A stretch of DNA of 64,000 bases, taken from NCBI GenBank assembly GCA_016841005.1, contig JAEORG010000035.1, positions 31,759 to 95,758 of the forward strand. The letters run 5' to 3'. Positions within the stretch are counted from its first letter, which is position 1, and the number at the start of each line of letters is the position of its first letter. A program made the translations under genes and the position numbers. Shown piece by piece: positions 24,954 to 33,374 of the stretch. The stretch comes from Candidatus Thorarchaeota archaeon (GTDB taxonomy: Archaea > Asgardarchaeota > Thorarchaeia > Thorarchaeales > Thorarchaeaceae). The notes beneath the pieces are model-generated. The model searched no databases and was not told the DNA's origin. It was given only the letters and a program-made list of their open reading frames with translations.

Positions 24954-27292
24954 TAATGTGACTGGTAGTAAGTAGTTTGATTAGCAGGTAACATCTGTCC
25001 TCCAAGCTGTATTGTGATAGAAATATCAAGTTTTGTGCGAATCCAGATGGTTATAGTGAACAACTCGGTTTGATGTGTGGACCAAGGACCATAAACCTCA
25101 ATTTCGATTTGATGGGATCCAGGAGATACCCAAGGTGGAAGAATAAGGGATTGTGTGATGTTGGTTGGTGAATCTTCTATGGATACGAGTTGTGTACTAT
25201 TTCCTTGTAGGTAAATAATAATTCCAACCGTTTCTATTTCGTTTGCTTGATCATCGATGGCAAATAAATCGAAACTAATGGATTCTTCGAAGAATGCCGA
25301 AATATTGGTAATTTGCGTTGATATTTCTGTTTGAACAGTCACTTGTATTGATTCGGTTTCAAGTAGTATGAAACTAGCATTGAATACTATTATTTTGAGT
25401 GTGTGCAAACCTGGTGTAATGTTATATCCGATATCAAAGAGGATATTTGTATAAGAACTAGGGGTTAACATGATGTATTTAGAAAATTCTCCCATACTAT
25501 CATTGAATAATATGGGGATTGAACTTGATATCCCTGTTTCTGTTTCTAAGAAAACCTCAACTAATGTAGTGTTTCCACGTACGAAATTCCAATTTGTTAA
25601 GGTAGGAGTGACCCATAGAGGATGATATACTGTGACAGGTAATAATACAGAAATGGTCTGTACATATTCAGTATTATTTGAAATATGAATTGAATAATTA
25701 TGTAATCCCAGAGCTGCATCAAGGAGAATAGACCAGTTGACAACTACTATTCCGGATGAATTTGTATACCCAGAAGCAACAGTATTGTTCAAGGGATCCA
25801 AGACCTCAATCGGGATAGAAGAGGTTGGAAATCCTAATGGATCTTGAATAGTGATTTGTAGAATAACAATTTCACCTCTTGCAGTAGGAGTTTGGATATC
25901 AGTGAATATTTGGGGAATGTATGATATTTCCACACTTTTCGTAATTTCAAATGGTTCATAATACTGAGAAACATTCGATGTAATTCTGACCATGCCTATA
26001 CCCCATTGTGTTATTGGAACATCGGAAATACAAGAAAACATACCGGAGGTATTTGAAAAACCTAGCACTTGAAATGACCAGTTATTTAGAGAAAGATTCA
26101 CTGAAATCGGTAAAGCATCTAGTAATTCTCCTGCCTGCCAATCCATTAAGGCTACAGTTGTTTTAACAAGATTGGATTGCAGTATCTGCTCGCTAGTTAT
26201 TATTGCTGATATTCTCCTCGGAAGAACATTTACCCATACTCTGTCAGTTGCATTTTGATAAAGAAAGTGAACTGCTGTAATATTGATGTCATATAACCCT
26301 GGTGAAGTAATGAAGGGAATACTGGATGTGTATCTTCCATCTCCTTGATTCGTCAGATTACCGGACGCAAAACTTGTTTCCCATTTTATTTCTGAATCAT
26401 TTATAGGATTTGAGCTTCTGTCAAGGTGATCTATTGCAAGTTCTACATTTTGATAGTTTGCCCCACTTGGTGTTTGACAATATATGTTGTCACTGACATT
26501 TACTATATTGATGCTTGAATGCTCAGGTTCAATTATCATTTCGAGTGACTCTGAAAAAGGGAGAAATGCTGTAGTTCCATTTCCACTCACTTCGAGAGAA
26601 TATGTTCCTGGCGGATATGGAATCGAACTCCATTCAAGATCAATATTGCCTAAGGAATCAGTTCTTGTAAGATTGGAATATATTAAAGCAGATGTAGAAT
26701 TATAGATTTCGACTAAAACTGATTGATTCGCATATCCTACGTTTTCATTGTATCTGCTTGCCATGCCAATAATTGTAGATGCGTTCTCATTTGATTCGAA
26801 AAGAAGTGGTGTTATTGCTCTTGCCTGAATTCTTCCCCTTGTAATATTTACCTCAATTGTTTCACTTGCGCCTTGTGAATACTTGTCGAATATTTCGACA
26901 TTAAAGATAACGTAGGCAGTAACTGGATCCGGAAAGGGTGATGTATTCTCAGGAATTATAGTATAGGAAGATGTGAAATAGCGTACATCAGGTGAAGGAG
27001 AAATAAAATATGCATCATTGAAAACAGGTCCTTTATCGGTTACAACTGCAAAGGAAACATAGCACCATCCCCCATCTTCATAATCAGCAATCATCTTTGC
27101 AACCATACCAATTGTTTCTCCTACCTCATATGTCATTTTGTCAGTTTCAAAGTACTGAAAGTCAAACGATAGAGCTGCTACCGGAGAAGCAAGAGCTACT
27201 GTTAGTATTACCATAAAGGATAGAATCACTACTGAATGTGGTCGCAAGAAGTCCACCAGTGAATCGTCCTTATAATGCCTAAAAAGACCCAC
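24584..27292 (-). CDS. large secreted Ig-like repeat protein (C-terminus uncertain)
   Basis: A 902-residue exported protein. The N-terminus has a hydrophobic signal or anchor segment (SVVILSFMVILTVALASPVAALS, here split as residues about 20-42). After it come repeated beta-sandwich modules of about 100 residues with motifs such as NSSGIVVVNWS and GLHTLKIIVFNASF, rich in N-glycosylation-type NxS/T. Such proteins are surface or adhesion components. The last 123 codons run antisense through korA and are low in recognisable structure, and the expected C-terminal membrane anchor (present in the similar protein at 31174-33135) is absent. The true end may differ, through a frameshift or truncation. 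Confidence 0.75.
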   Translation of the reverse strand: MGLFRHYKDDSLVDFLRPHSVVILSFMVILTVALASPVAALSFDFQYFETDKMTYEVGETIGMVAKMIADYEDGGWCYVSFAVVTDKGPVFNDAYFISPSPDVRYFTSSYTIIPENTSPFPDPVTAYVIFNVEIFDKYSQGASETIEVNITRGRIQARAITPLLFESNENASTIIGMASRYNENVGYANQSVLVEIYNSTSALIYSNLTRTDSLGNIDLEWSSIPYPPGTYSLEVSGNGTTAFLPFSESLEMIIEPEHSSINIVNVSDNIYCQTPSGANYQNVELAIDHLDRSSNPINDSEIKWETSFASGNLTNQGDGRYTSSIPFITSPGLYDINITAVHFLYQNATDRVWVNVLPRRISAIITSEQILQSNLVKTTVALMDWQAGELLDALPISVNLSLNNWSFQVLGFSNTSGMFSCISDVPITQWGIGMVRITSNVSQYYEPFEITKSVEISYIPQIFTDIQTPTARGEIVILQITIQDPLGFPTSSIPIEVLDPLNNTVASGYTNSSGIVVVNWSILLDAALGLHNYSIHISNNTEYVQTISVLLPVTVYHPLWVTPTLTNWNFVRGNTTLVEVFLETETGISSSIPILFNDSMGEFSKYIMLTPSSYTNILFDIGYNITPGLHTLKIIVFNASFILLETESIQVTVQTEISTQITNISAFFEESISFDLFAIDDQANEIETVGIIIYLQGNSTQLVSIEDSPTNITQSLILPPWVSPGSHQIEIEVYGPWSTHQTELFTITIWIRTKLDISITIQLGGQMLPANQTTYYQSHYQEILDSISSGPINLPPPTLVSDTTSADMSTDFDTSPDNCPIFSSGTNNLSTVCENSLNSLLGNGQSVLNLKDLKEELLSIIASSTDLEVHPKEIIPHAASAGPEITKSVMKSSFFCILFSSL

Positions 27293-27359
27293 GACTTTAT
27301 CGACAGGTTTAATTCAACCACTAACTGATTCAAAACGTATTATTTAGAGTGAACAGGAT

Positions 27360-27734
27360 TTGAATGCAATGCCAGTTCGAATTAAAGATGCAGTAATTAA
27401 TTCAATTGAAATTACTGAAACAAAGAAACTTCGAGTACTGAAAATGATGTCTAAAACTGAAGGAGCTTCATTGACAATTGAACTACCTGATGCACTCTGT
27501 GATCCATTTAGAGTAAAGGATTCTGTGGATATTACAATTAGTTCTGAAGAAATAACAAGGGGAGAAAAATCCAAACTCTATGCTGAGGGAACTGTGTTTA
27601 AAATGGATGAATCTGAAGGATTAGTAGTTGTGGGAACACTTGGTGGCCTTCGATTTGTGCTCACTCTCTCGTCACCAAAACCAGCTCAGAGAAAAACATT
27701 CGAATCTGAGAAACTTTTTCTATCTTTGGATTAA
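27360..27734 (+). CDS. rpoG: DNA-directed RNA polymerase subunit Rpo8/RpoG-like
   Basis: A 124-residue protein resembling archaeal Rpo8 (RpoG), the homologue of eukaryotic Rpb8, an OB-like beta-barrel subunit. The most telling region is LYAEGTVFKMDESEGLVVVGTLGGLRFVLTLSS with the GGL motif and a C-terminal SEKLFLSLD. Start: TTG at 27360, or more likely ATG at 27369 (MPVRIKDAVINSIEI), with an AGGA about 10 nt upstream. A TATA-like GTATTATTTA lies about 20 bp upstream. The next gene encodes a TFIIB-like factor, which fits a transcription role. The family is divergent, so the call is moderate. Confidence 0.68.
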   Translation: MNAMPVRIKDAVINSIEITETKKLRVLKMMSKTEGASLTIELPDALCDPFRVKDSVDITISSEEITRGEKSKLYAEGTVFKMDESEGLVVVGTLGGLRFVLTLSSPKPAQRKTFESEKLFLSLD

Positions 27735-27780
27735 TCGTGTATTGTAGTATATACGAATAGTTTCGGCCATCTCTCTTTCT

Positions 27781-27900
27781 CACCGAGACCTTGGTGTTCC
27801 ATTAAGAGCTGTTCGAGTCTGTTGTTTTGAACAGACAAGGAGATGTAGCAGACAATTACCTCCTGAAATCTAGTTAGGGAACTATTACCAATAATTCCCT
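27781..27900 (+). promoter_or_regulatory. hairpin-rich leader upstream of the TFB gene
   Basis: Three potential hairpins lie within 120 bp: CACC/GGTG at 27781-27796, GTCTGTT/AACAGAC at 27817-27836 (7 bp, 6-nt loop), and AGGGAA/TTCCCT at 27876-27900 ending 2 bp before the start codon. They could form a regulated leader RNA or operators. Confidence 0.35.
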
Positions 27901-27902
27901 GG

Positions 27903-28943
27903 GTGTGGTCATTGGTCGATGTATCAATTCAAGCAAATGTTCTATCTTGGACATGTCCAGAATGCTCTGGTTCTGTAATAATAAACAGAGGATTTGTTGT
28001 TTGTTCTGAGTGTGGGATAGTTCTTTCTAGAGAATATGTACTTCCTACATATCAGATGGGTGAAGAACAAAGTGCTGGTACTCCAGATGCAAGCGTGTAC
28101 GGCTCACTAGGAAATAGAATGCATATTGTTGATGGTCTTGGAAGTTATATTGGATTTCATAAGGATATATTCTTTCGAGATGCAAATGGTCAATCACTTC
28201 CTGGGTCTATGCAGAAGAAATTCAAGAGATTAAAGAGTATCTACAGTACAAGAGTTCGTATTGGAAAAGATGAGGCAAAGTATAGAGCCTTGCGAACTTT
28301 AAATCATGTATCCAAACTCTTGATGCTAAATGAACAGGTACGTGATCGTACAGCATATCTCTACAAGAAAGTTTTGTCTGAATCCCCAAAGAAAGTGACC
28401 AATAACATTCTGCTCATGGCGGTTTGTTTACTCATGGCAGTTCGTGAGTTCAAGGAAGGGGCACCAATTACTCTTGAAGAGATTGCTGATGTTTTCGAAA
28501 AGTGTGGACATCGTGTGAATGTACGAGCAATAGTTAGAGAAGCTCTGAATTTACGTACTATAACAGGATATGCTCCCCAGATTAGAAAGCCAGAAGATTA
28601 TATTCCACGAGTACTTTCAATGCTTATGAATCATGTCAAAGTTGCTGGAAAAGTACAATCCCGTGGCTGGACTCCCAGAGATTACGAAAATCTCCTTCGG
28701 GAAAAAATTCTCTTCGTATTAGGATTAGTTCCAGCATCGAAGAGAGGAGGAAGAAATCCATTCATATTTACTGTGTCTGCAGCATATGCAAGCGACCGCC
28801 TACTTGCCTCTGAACACGGAAAACGTTGTGTATTAACACAAAAACTTGCTTCACACGCAACTGAAGTCGCAGAGTACAGTATTCGAGATCATTTTGGAAT
28901 GATTAAGAGTGTAATTGAAGAAGCTTCTGCTTCAGCAGTTTAA
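27903..28943 (+). CDS. divergent TFIIB-like transcription factor (TFB)
   Basis: A 346-residue TFIIB-type factor. The N-terminal zinc ribbon is clear: CPECSG (about residues 19-24) and CSECGIVLSREYV (35-47). Two cyclin-like helical repeats follow (about 115-220 and 225-340), e.g. ALRTLNHVSKLLMLNEQVRDRTAYLYKKVL and PITLEEIADVFEKCGHRVNVRAIVREAL. The B-reader/linker part lacks the familiar archaeal TFB wording and the core is quite diverged, so it may be a specialised paralogue or Brf-like. The GTG start at 27903 is uncertain. Confidence 0.85.
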   Translation: MWSLVDVSIQANVLSWTCPECSGSVIINRGFVVCSECGIVLSREYVLPTYQMGEEQSAGTPDASVYGSLGNRMHIVDGLGSYIGFHKDIFFRDANGQSLPGSMQKKFKRLKSIYSTRVRIGKDEAKYRALRTLNHVSKLLMLNEQVRDRTAYLYKKVLSESPKKVTNNILLMAVCLLMAVREFKEGAPITLEEIADVFEKCGHRVNVRAIVREALNLRTITGYAPQIRKPEDYIPRVLSMLMNHVKVAGKVQSRGWTPRDYENLLREKILFVLGLVPASKRGGRNPFIFTVSAAYASDRLLASEHGKRCVLTQKLASHATEVAEYSIRDHFGMIKSVIEEASASAV

Positions 28944-28967
28944 ATTGTAAAGTCATTCTTCATTAGT

Positions 28968-30686
28968 ATGGTGACATTTTTGAGCTTCAGAACAAAGAAC
29001 ATGGGAATTCACGTAGTAATTTGTCCTAAATCGCGTTGTAAGAATTGTGCCTCAAGTACTTCTTCATCGTATTGCAAGCATCTATCTGAAATCTCTTCTG
29101 ATTCCGCGAAATTCCTGTTGATTGAGCCAGAACGCCACTTGGTTCATCTAATAACGAGAGAATTCGATTCATATATAGAATTACCATGGAATGGTGATCA
29201 ATGGACAACAATCTATGTTGACCCAATAGAAATCATAATAGATAATATGAATGGCATCGTTGATGTGTACACAACTGGAGTTTACCTATCATTTATAGTA
29301 AGAAAGGACCAGGGGTCATTGTTTCATTATGCATTTCCGATGATAAAATCATCTCTAGAATATTCACTGTTGCAAAATATTGAACAGACTCGTTCCTTCA
29401 AATTGTCGGATAAAATTCCATCTAGAATATCATTGCAACAGAAAATTAACTTGGTATCCGAATCGGTATCTAAACAGATTTCTGAATCAATTCCTGAAAT
29501 TGAAAATAAGACTAGAAAGAATATATCTCAGATTGCATCCCACAAATCGACTGTGCTTAACCCACTATTTCCCTTATTCTTAGATGACGAAGTTGAAGAA
29601 ATTTACCTAGATGCTCTAGATACTTCAGTTTATTTTGACCATTGTAGATTAGGAAGAGTAGAAACTGAATGGACACCATCTGGTATGGAAATAACCCGAT
29701 TGGTTACTCTTTTACGATCAGAAAGTAACCTTCACTTGGATCGGAAAAATCCTTCTATGAAGACTGATTTTGTAATCTATGACACACCGCTTAGGTTTTC
29801 TGTCACTGTTCCACCTCTTGCTTCAGAGGGAATCCATTTAGAAATTCGTAGAGCCAAAACTCATCAATTCACCATAATGGATTTGATTTCTAATGATACA
29901 TTAAGTATTGAAGCTGCTGCAATGTTAATTCTTGCTGTTAACTCAAGAATGAATATTACGATAACGGGAGGACCTGGAGTGGGGAAAACTACCCTTATGA
30001 ATGCCCTAGACAAAGTAACTCCAAAGTTATGGAGAAAACTCTACATTGAAGATACAATAGAAAGTAGACTGTACAATGGACATCATCAAATTAGGATTAG
30101 AGTAGACCCGGTGGATGAACTTGATGCAAGCTTTGACAAGGTCACAGAGATTGTAAAAAGCCTTCATAGGTCACCAGATTATTTGATACTTGGTGAGATT
30201 CAAACTGAGGACCACAGCAATGCTCTGTTTCAATCGCTTGCAGCAGGATTGCGTTCAATTCAAACTTGCCATAGTGCAACCCCTCAAGGGTTAATTACGA
30301 GATGGACAAGAAACCATGGGATTGATGATTCGAGCATTGCATTAATGGACTTGATAGTATCAATTAATCGACCTCAACCAGGAGATTCTACTCGATTTGT
30401 AAGTGAAATTGTGGAGATTAGAAGGTCCGTGGAAGATGGAGTTTTTGTGTTCAATGGTTTGAATACAGTATACAAAAGATTGGATTCTTCCGAGTCTTAT
30501 CTATGGGCTGATGATGGATCATTCCACAGGTCTGCATTAGAACAAGGGATAGAAAGTCATGTTCCAGCATTTAGTAGATTAGTAAGTGAACTAAATACAA
30601 GAATTACTAATGGTGATAGAAATACCTCAGATCTTTCACATAAACTATGGGAAAATGGTCATCCTATGCTTTTGAAACCTAATTGA
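28968..30686 (+). CDS. type II/IV secretion or archaeal pilus ATPase (GspE/TadA-like)
   Basis: A 572-residue secretion ATPase. The C-terminal core has Walker A TGGPGVGKTT (about residues 333-342), the Asp-box IEDTIES, and Walker B/His-box LGEIQTEDHSNALFQSLAAGLRSIQTCHSATP. The N-terminal 200 residues are lineage-specific and include a cysteine cluster CPKSRCKNC...SYCKH that might bind zinc. M12 (MGIHVVICPKSRC, 29001) is an alternative start. It is followed by a Flp-type pilin gene, which suggests assembly of a Tad-like or archaeal type IV pilus. The inner-membrane platform protein (TadC/FlaJ-like) is not visible in the window. Confidence 0.87.
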   Translation: MVTFLSFRTKNMGIHVVICPKSRCKNCASSTSSSYCKHLSEISSDSAKFLLIEPERHLVHLITREFDSYIELPWNGDQWTTIYVDPIEIIIDNMNGIVDVYTTGVYLSFIVRKDQGSLFHYAFPMIKSSLEYSLLQNIEQTRSFKLSDKIPSRISLQQKINLVSESVSKQISESIPEIENKTRKNISQIASHKSTVLNPLFPLFLDDEVEEIYLDALDTSVYFDHCRLGRVETEWTPSGMEITRLVTLLRSESNLHLDRKNPSMKTDFVIYDTPLRFSVTVPPLASEGIHLEIRRAKTHQFTIMDLISNDTLSIEAAAMLILAVNSRMNITITGGPGVGKTTLMNALDKVTPKLWRKLYIEDTIESRLYNGHHQIRIRVDPVDELDASFDKVTEIVKSLHRSPDYLILGEIQTEDHSNALFQSLAAGLRSIQTCHSATPQGLITRWTRNHGIDDSSIALMDLIVSINRPQPGDSTRFVSEIVEIRRSVEDGVFVFNGLNTVYKRLDSSESYLWADDGSFHRSALEQGIESHVPAFSRLVSELNTRITNGDRNTSDLSHKLWENGHPMLLKPN

Positions 30687-30725
30687 AACCATATTCAATG
30701 AAATGGTAGTGTTTCATGTGAGGGG

Positions 30726-30734
30726 CTTAAATAG
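30726..30734 (+). promoter_or_regulatory. TATA-like box for the pilin gene
   Basis: GGGG-CTTAAATAG, a BRE-plus-TATA-like sequence 35-43 bp upstream of the ATG at 30769. It suggests the pilin has its own strong promoter. Confidence 0.5.
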
Positions 30735-30768
30735 TATTCAAAGAAATCACAGTTTGTGATGTGATTTT

Positions 30769-30972
30769 ATGGGAAAGGTCCATTCATTTATCGAAGACGA
30801 AAATGGAGGCCCTCTTGTTGAGGAAAGCCTTCTACTTGGTCTAGCTGTTGTCACAATTTCAATTGTGATTGCTGTGATTCTTCAAGCAACTGGTTGGGCA
30901 CAAGAAGCAGTAGCAGGTCTTCTTCAATTGCTTCAGGACAGCTGGAATGGGCTTACCAATCTTTTTCCTTAG
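30769..30972 (+). CDS. Flp/type IV pilin-like protein
   Basis: A 67-residue protein with the layout of a class III signal peptide pilin: short charged leader ending in ENGG, then PLVEESLLLGLAVVTISIVIAVIL, matching the G-x-x-(L)VE(Y/E)-x-LLLGL pattern of Flp/Tad pilins with Glu at position +5 or so of the mature protein. A single hydrophobic segment (residues about 17-42) and a short amphipathic tail follow. It probably polymerises into a thin filament driven by the ATPase encoded just upstream. A prepilin peptidase gene is not seen nearby. Confidence 0.7.
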   Translation: MGKVHSFIEDENGGPLVEESLLLGLAVVTISIVIAVILQATGWAQEAVAGLLQLLQDSWNGLTNLFP

Positions 30973-31092
30973 TAATTGATTGGTCAAACTTCTTACATAC
31001 CTGTATCAATTTACTAGAATAGGTATGCTCTTGAGAAATCCTTATTTGCCAAGCTTAGCGGTCTGGGGTAGGTTTGGATATATCCAGTATCT

Positions 31093-31170
31093 GCTCCGGT
31101 AGTGTAGTCCGGCCCAGCATGGGGGACTCTCGATCCCCCGACCCGGGTTCGAATCCCGGCCGGAGCACCA
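31093..31170 (+). tRNA. tRNA-Glu(CTC)
   Basis: Acceptor GCTCCGG/CCGGAGC, anticodon stem GGGGA/TCCCC with loop CTCTCGA (anticodon CTC, glutamate), T-arm CCGGG-TTCGAAT-CCCGG, encoded CCA at 31168-31170. No intron. A TCCTTATTTG stretch about 50 bp upstream could be its TATA element. Confidence 0.95.
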
Positions 31171-31173
31171 TTC

Positions 31174-33135
31174 TTAACCAATAAGAAATCTGCGTCTAAT
31201 CTCAGGAATAACAGCTATTCCGATGGCGATAGTAAGTCCAATAATAAGACCATATAATCCAATACCCTCTGTTGCATTGGCATCTTGAGATGTTGTAATT
31301 ATGTAAATCATACCAGATGATGCATCCAATCCTCCTATTGGGTCGATTTGGTATTGTAAGATATGAATGCCTGCAGTTGGAGGAATTGATATGTGGAACT
31401 CAGAAATTCCATTTGCGCCTGATTGAGTATTACCTTCACTAGACAACCAGCTATATTCTATTAGTATACCTTCAGGATAAGATCCGTTGAGTGCTTGGAG
31501 TTGAATTTTTACACGAATAGAAGCTAGAGGGGCAATAATTTCATAATCCTTGAGTATTACCTGAAGTGGTATTATCTGACTTACCGAGAATGAATATTCT
31601 TTAGAATATGAGAGTTCATAGTCAGTTTGGTTGCCTTGATATGTTATATAAACATGGTAGTATCCTTCTAAGTTAGGACTTTGAAATTCAATCCTTGCTG
31701 ATCCATCTGCCTTGGTGTTAACAAAGATTGTTTCATTTGTAATTGATAAGGTAAATTGAATTATTCTTTCTGAAAGTGGTCCCCGATAATCCTGTAATTT
31801 TACATCAATATTGACAACTTGTTGCGGCGATGCGAACCCTAGTATGTTTGAGGAAATGATTTCTACTATTGGTCTGGTCCAAATATAGAGTGATAGTACG
31901 AATGAATTGTTTTTCAGTAGATTGTCTTTTGTTACATTGAGATATAATTCCCGAAGACCTTTCTCACCTTCAATTGGAAACTGAACAAGAATTTGTGATT
32001 GATTAGAAAAAAATGTTGTTAAAGTGATATTCGTGGTTGGATCTATGATGCTGATAACACCATCAGATAGAGGACGTAGATATGCATCTAATGCATCTAT
32101 TTCTAGTGTAAGATTCTTTCCGATTTCTGCAGAGCCTAGTGGAATTACAGAAAGGTTCAGTGGTGTTCCTACATCTAGAGAGATATCAATAATGGACGAC
32201 TTGTACCTATCAGTTCCATCATATTCAAATGTAAGAACGTGTTGGCCAATGGTAAATAAATCGCTTATGGGATAGCTAAAGCTAACAAATCCTTCTGTAT
32301 CCGTATCTGTTGTGTCAAGATAAAAATCATCCAACATTATTAAAACAGGTTCGCCTGAAAGTGGACCTTCTTCTGAAAGAAGACACAGTGTTGTATTCCA
32401 TAGTTCGGTAAGCATTATCGGACTTTGTGAAATTGTAAGAATTTCAAATTCAGTATCGACTTGATTTATCTCGAAATCAAAGGATACTGATATACCTCTA
32501 TAATATTTCAAAGGATCTCCATCATATCTAACCTCAATTGAATGATTACCTAAACTGTATTTAGCTGGGTCGAGAAAAATAGATGCAGATGTATATCCTG
32601 TTTCATTGGTCTGCAGGTTTAGAATGAATGTATCATCGCAAAATAATGATAGATTCGCAGAACCCACAGGGTTTGTCAAATCATCAAGCAGATGAACTGA
32701 AAAATCGAGATTATCATTTGGAGCAAATTTTGATTTTGGAATATATACATCAATATTTGTTGATGAAGTGACTAACAATGTAAACCATTGACATGTTGGA
32801 GCTAGTGCAAGAGAAACATTTCCTCTGAAGGTGATATTTAGTAATGTGTTCCCAAGAGGATGACTTAATGGAAATGAATAGTCAATTGAAACCTTTCCAT
32901 AAATATCGGTTTCCGTTGTTACTAGGAGAGAATTCCATGTTTGATCATAAAAGTAAACAATCTGATTTGGAATAGGAATGCCAGATGTTCCATTTGTAAG
33001 CAGTGTTGCGGTGATATTGAAAGATTCACCACGTGATACAATTGGATATTCTTCTGCTGCTACGGGATGAATTGTGATACCAATACAAAATATCACAGCA
33101 AGGAAAACAATTGTTGTAGTCTTGATTGATTCCAC
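31174..33135 (-). CDS. secreted Ig-like repeat protein with C-terminal membrane anchor
   Basis: A 653-residue surface protein. N-terminal signal peptide (TTTIVFLAVIFCIGITIHPVAA), then five or six beta-sandwich modules of about 100 residues with motifs such as NETGYTSASIFL, DTEGFVSFSYPI and KADGSARIEF, then a C-terminal transmembrane helix (LYGLIIGLTIAIGIAVI) followed by a short basic tail RRRF. This is the archaeal anchored-adhesin layout. It resembles the larger protein at 24584-27292 in module style. It ends 3 bp after the tRNA-Glu, on the opposite strand. Confidence 0.85.
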   Translation of the reverse strand: MESIKTTTIVFLAVIFCIGITIHPVAAEEYPIVSRGESFNITATLLTNGTSGIPIPNQIVYFYDQTWNSLLVTTETDIYGKVSIDYSFPLSHPLGNTLLNITFRGNVSLALAPTCQWFTLLVTSSTNIDVYIPKSKFAPNDNLDFSVHLLDDLTNPVGSANLSLFCDDTFILNLQTNETGYTSASIFLDPAKYSLGNHSIEVRYDGDPLKYYRGISVSFDFEINQVDTEFEILTISQSPIMLTELWNTTLCLLSEEGPLSGEPVLIMLDDFYLDTTDTDTEGFVSFSYPISDLFTIGQHVLTFEYDGTDRYKSSIIDISLDVGTPLNLSVIPLGSAEIGKNLTLEIDALDAYLRPLSDGVISIIDPTTNITLTTFFSNQSQILVQFPIEGEKGLRELYLNVTKDNLLKNNSFVLSLYIWTRPIVEIISSNILGFASPQQVVNIDVKLQDYRGPLSERIIQFTLSITNETIFVNTKADGSARIEFQSPNLEGYYHVYITYQGNQTDYELSYSKEYSFSVSQIIPLQVILKDYEIIAPLASIRVKIQLQALNGSYPEGILIEYSWLSSEGNTQSGANGISEFHISIPPTAGIHILQYQIDPIGGLDASSGMIYIITTSQDANATEGIGLYGLIIGLTIAIGIAVIPEIRRRFLIG

Positions 33136-33374
33136 AGATTATGACACCCCTTTGATTTCATATCATCCCGATGCTACTTTCAGTTCGTTCTATTATTTAC
33201 AGAAACACAAGTATCGTATCCCAGTCCAAGAACTTACCTTTTAATCTCCTACAGATGATAATACTCTAATTAGGCAATTATGTGAAATCTTTGGGGAGTT
33301 CATATGTGATTATGAGTGACTCATTTCTGCAGTATATTTGCGTGTAGTAATCTCTGCAAATCAAAATCCTTTGT

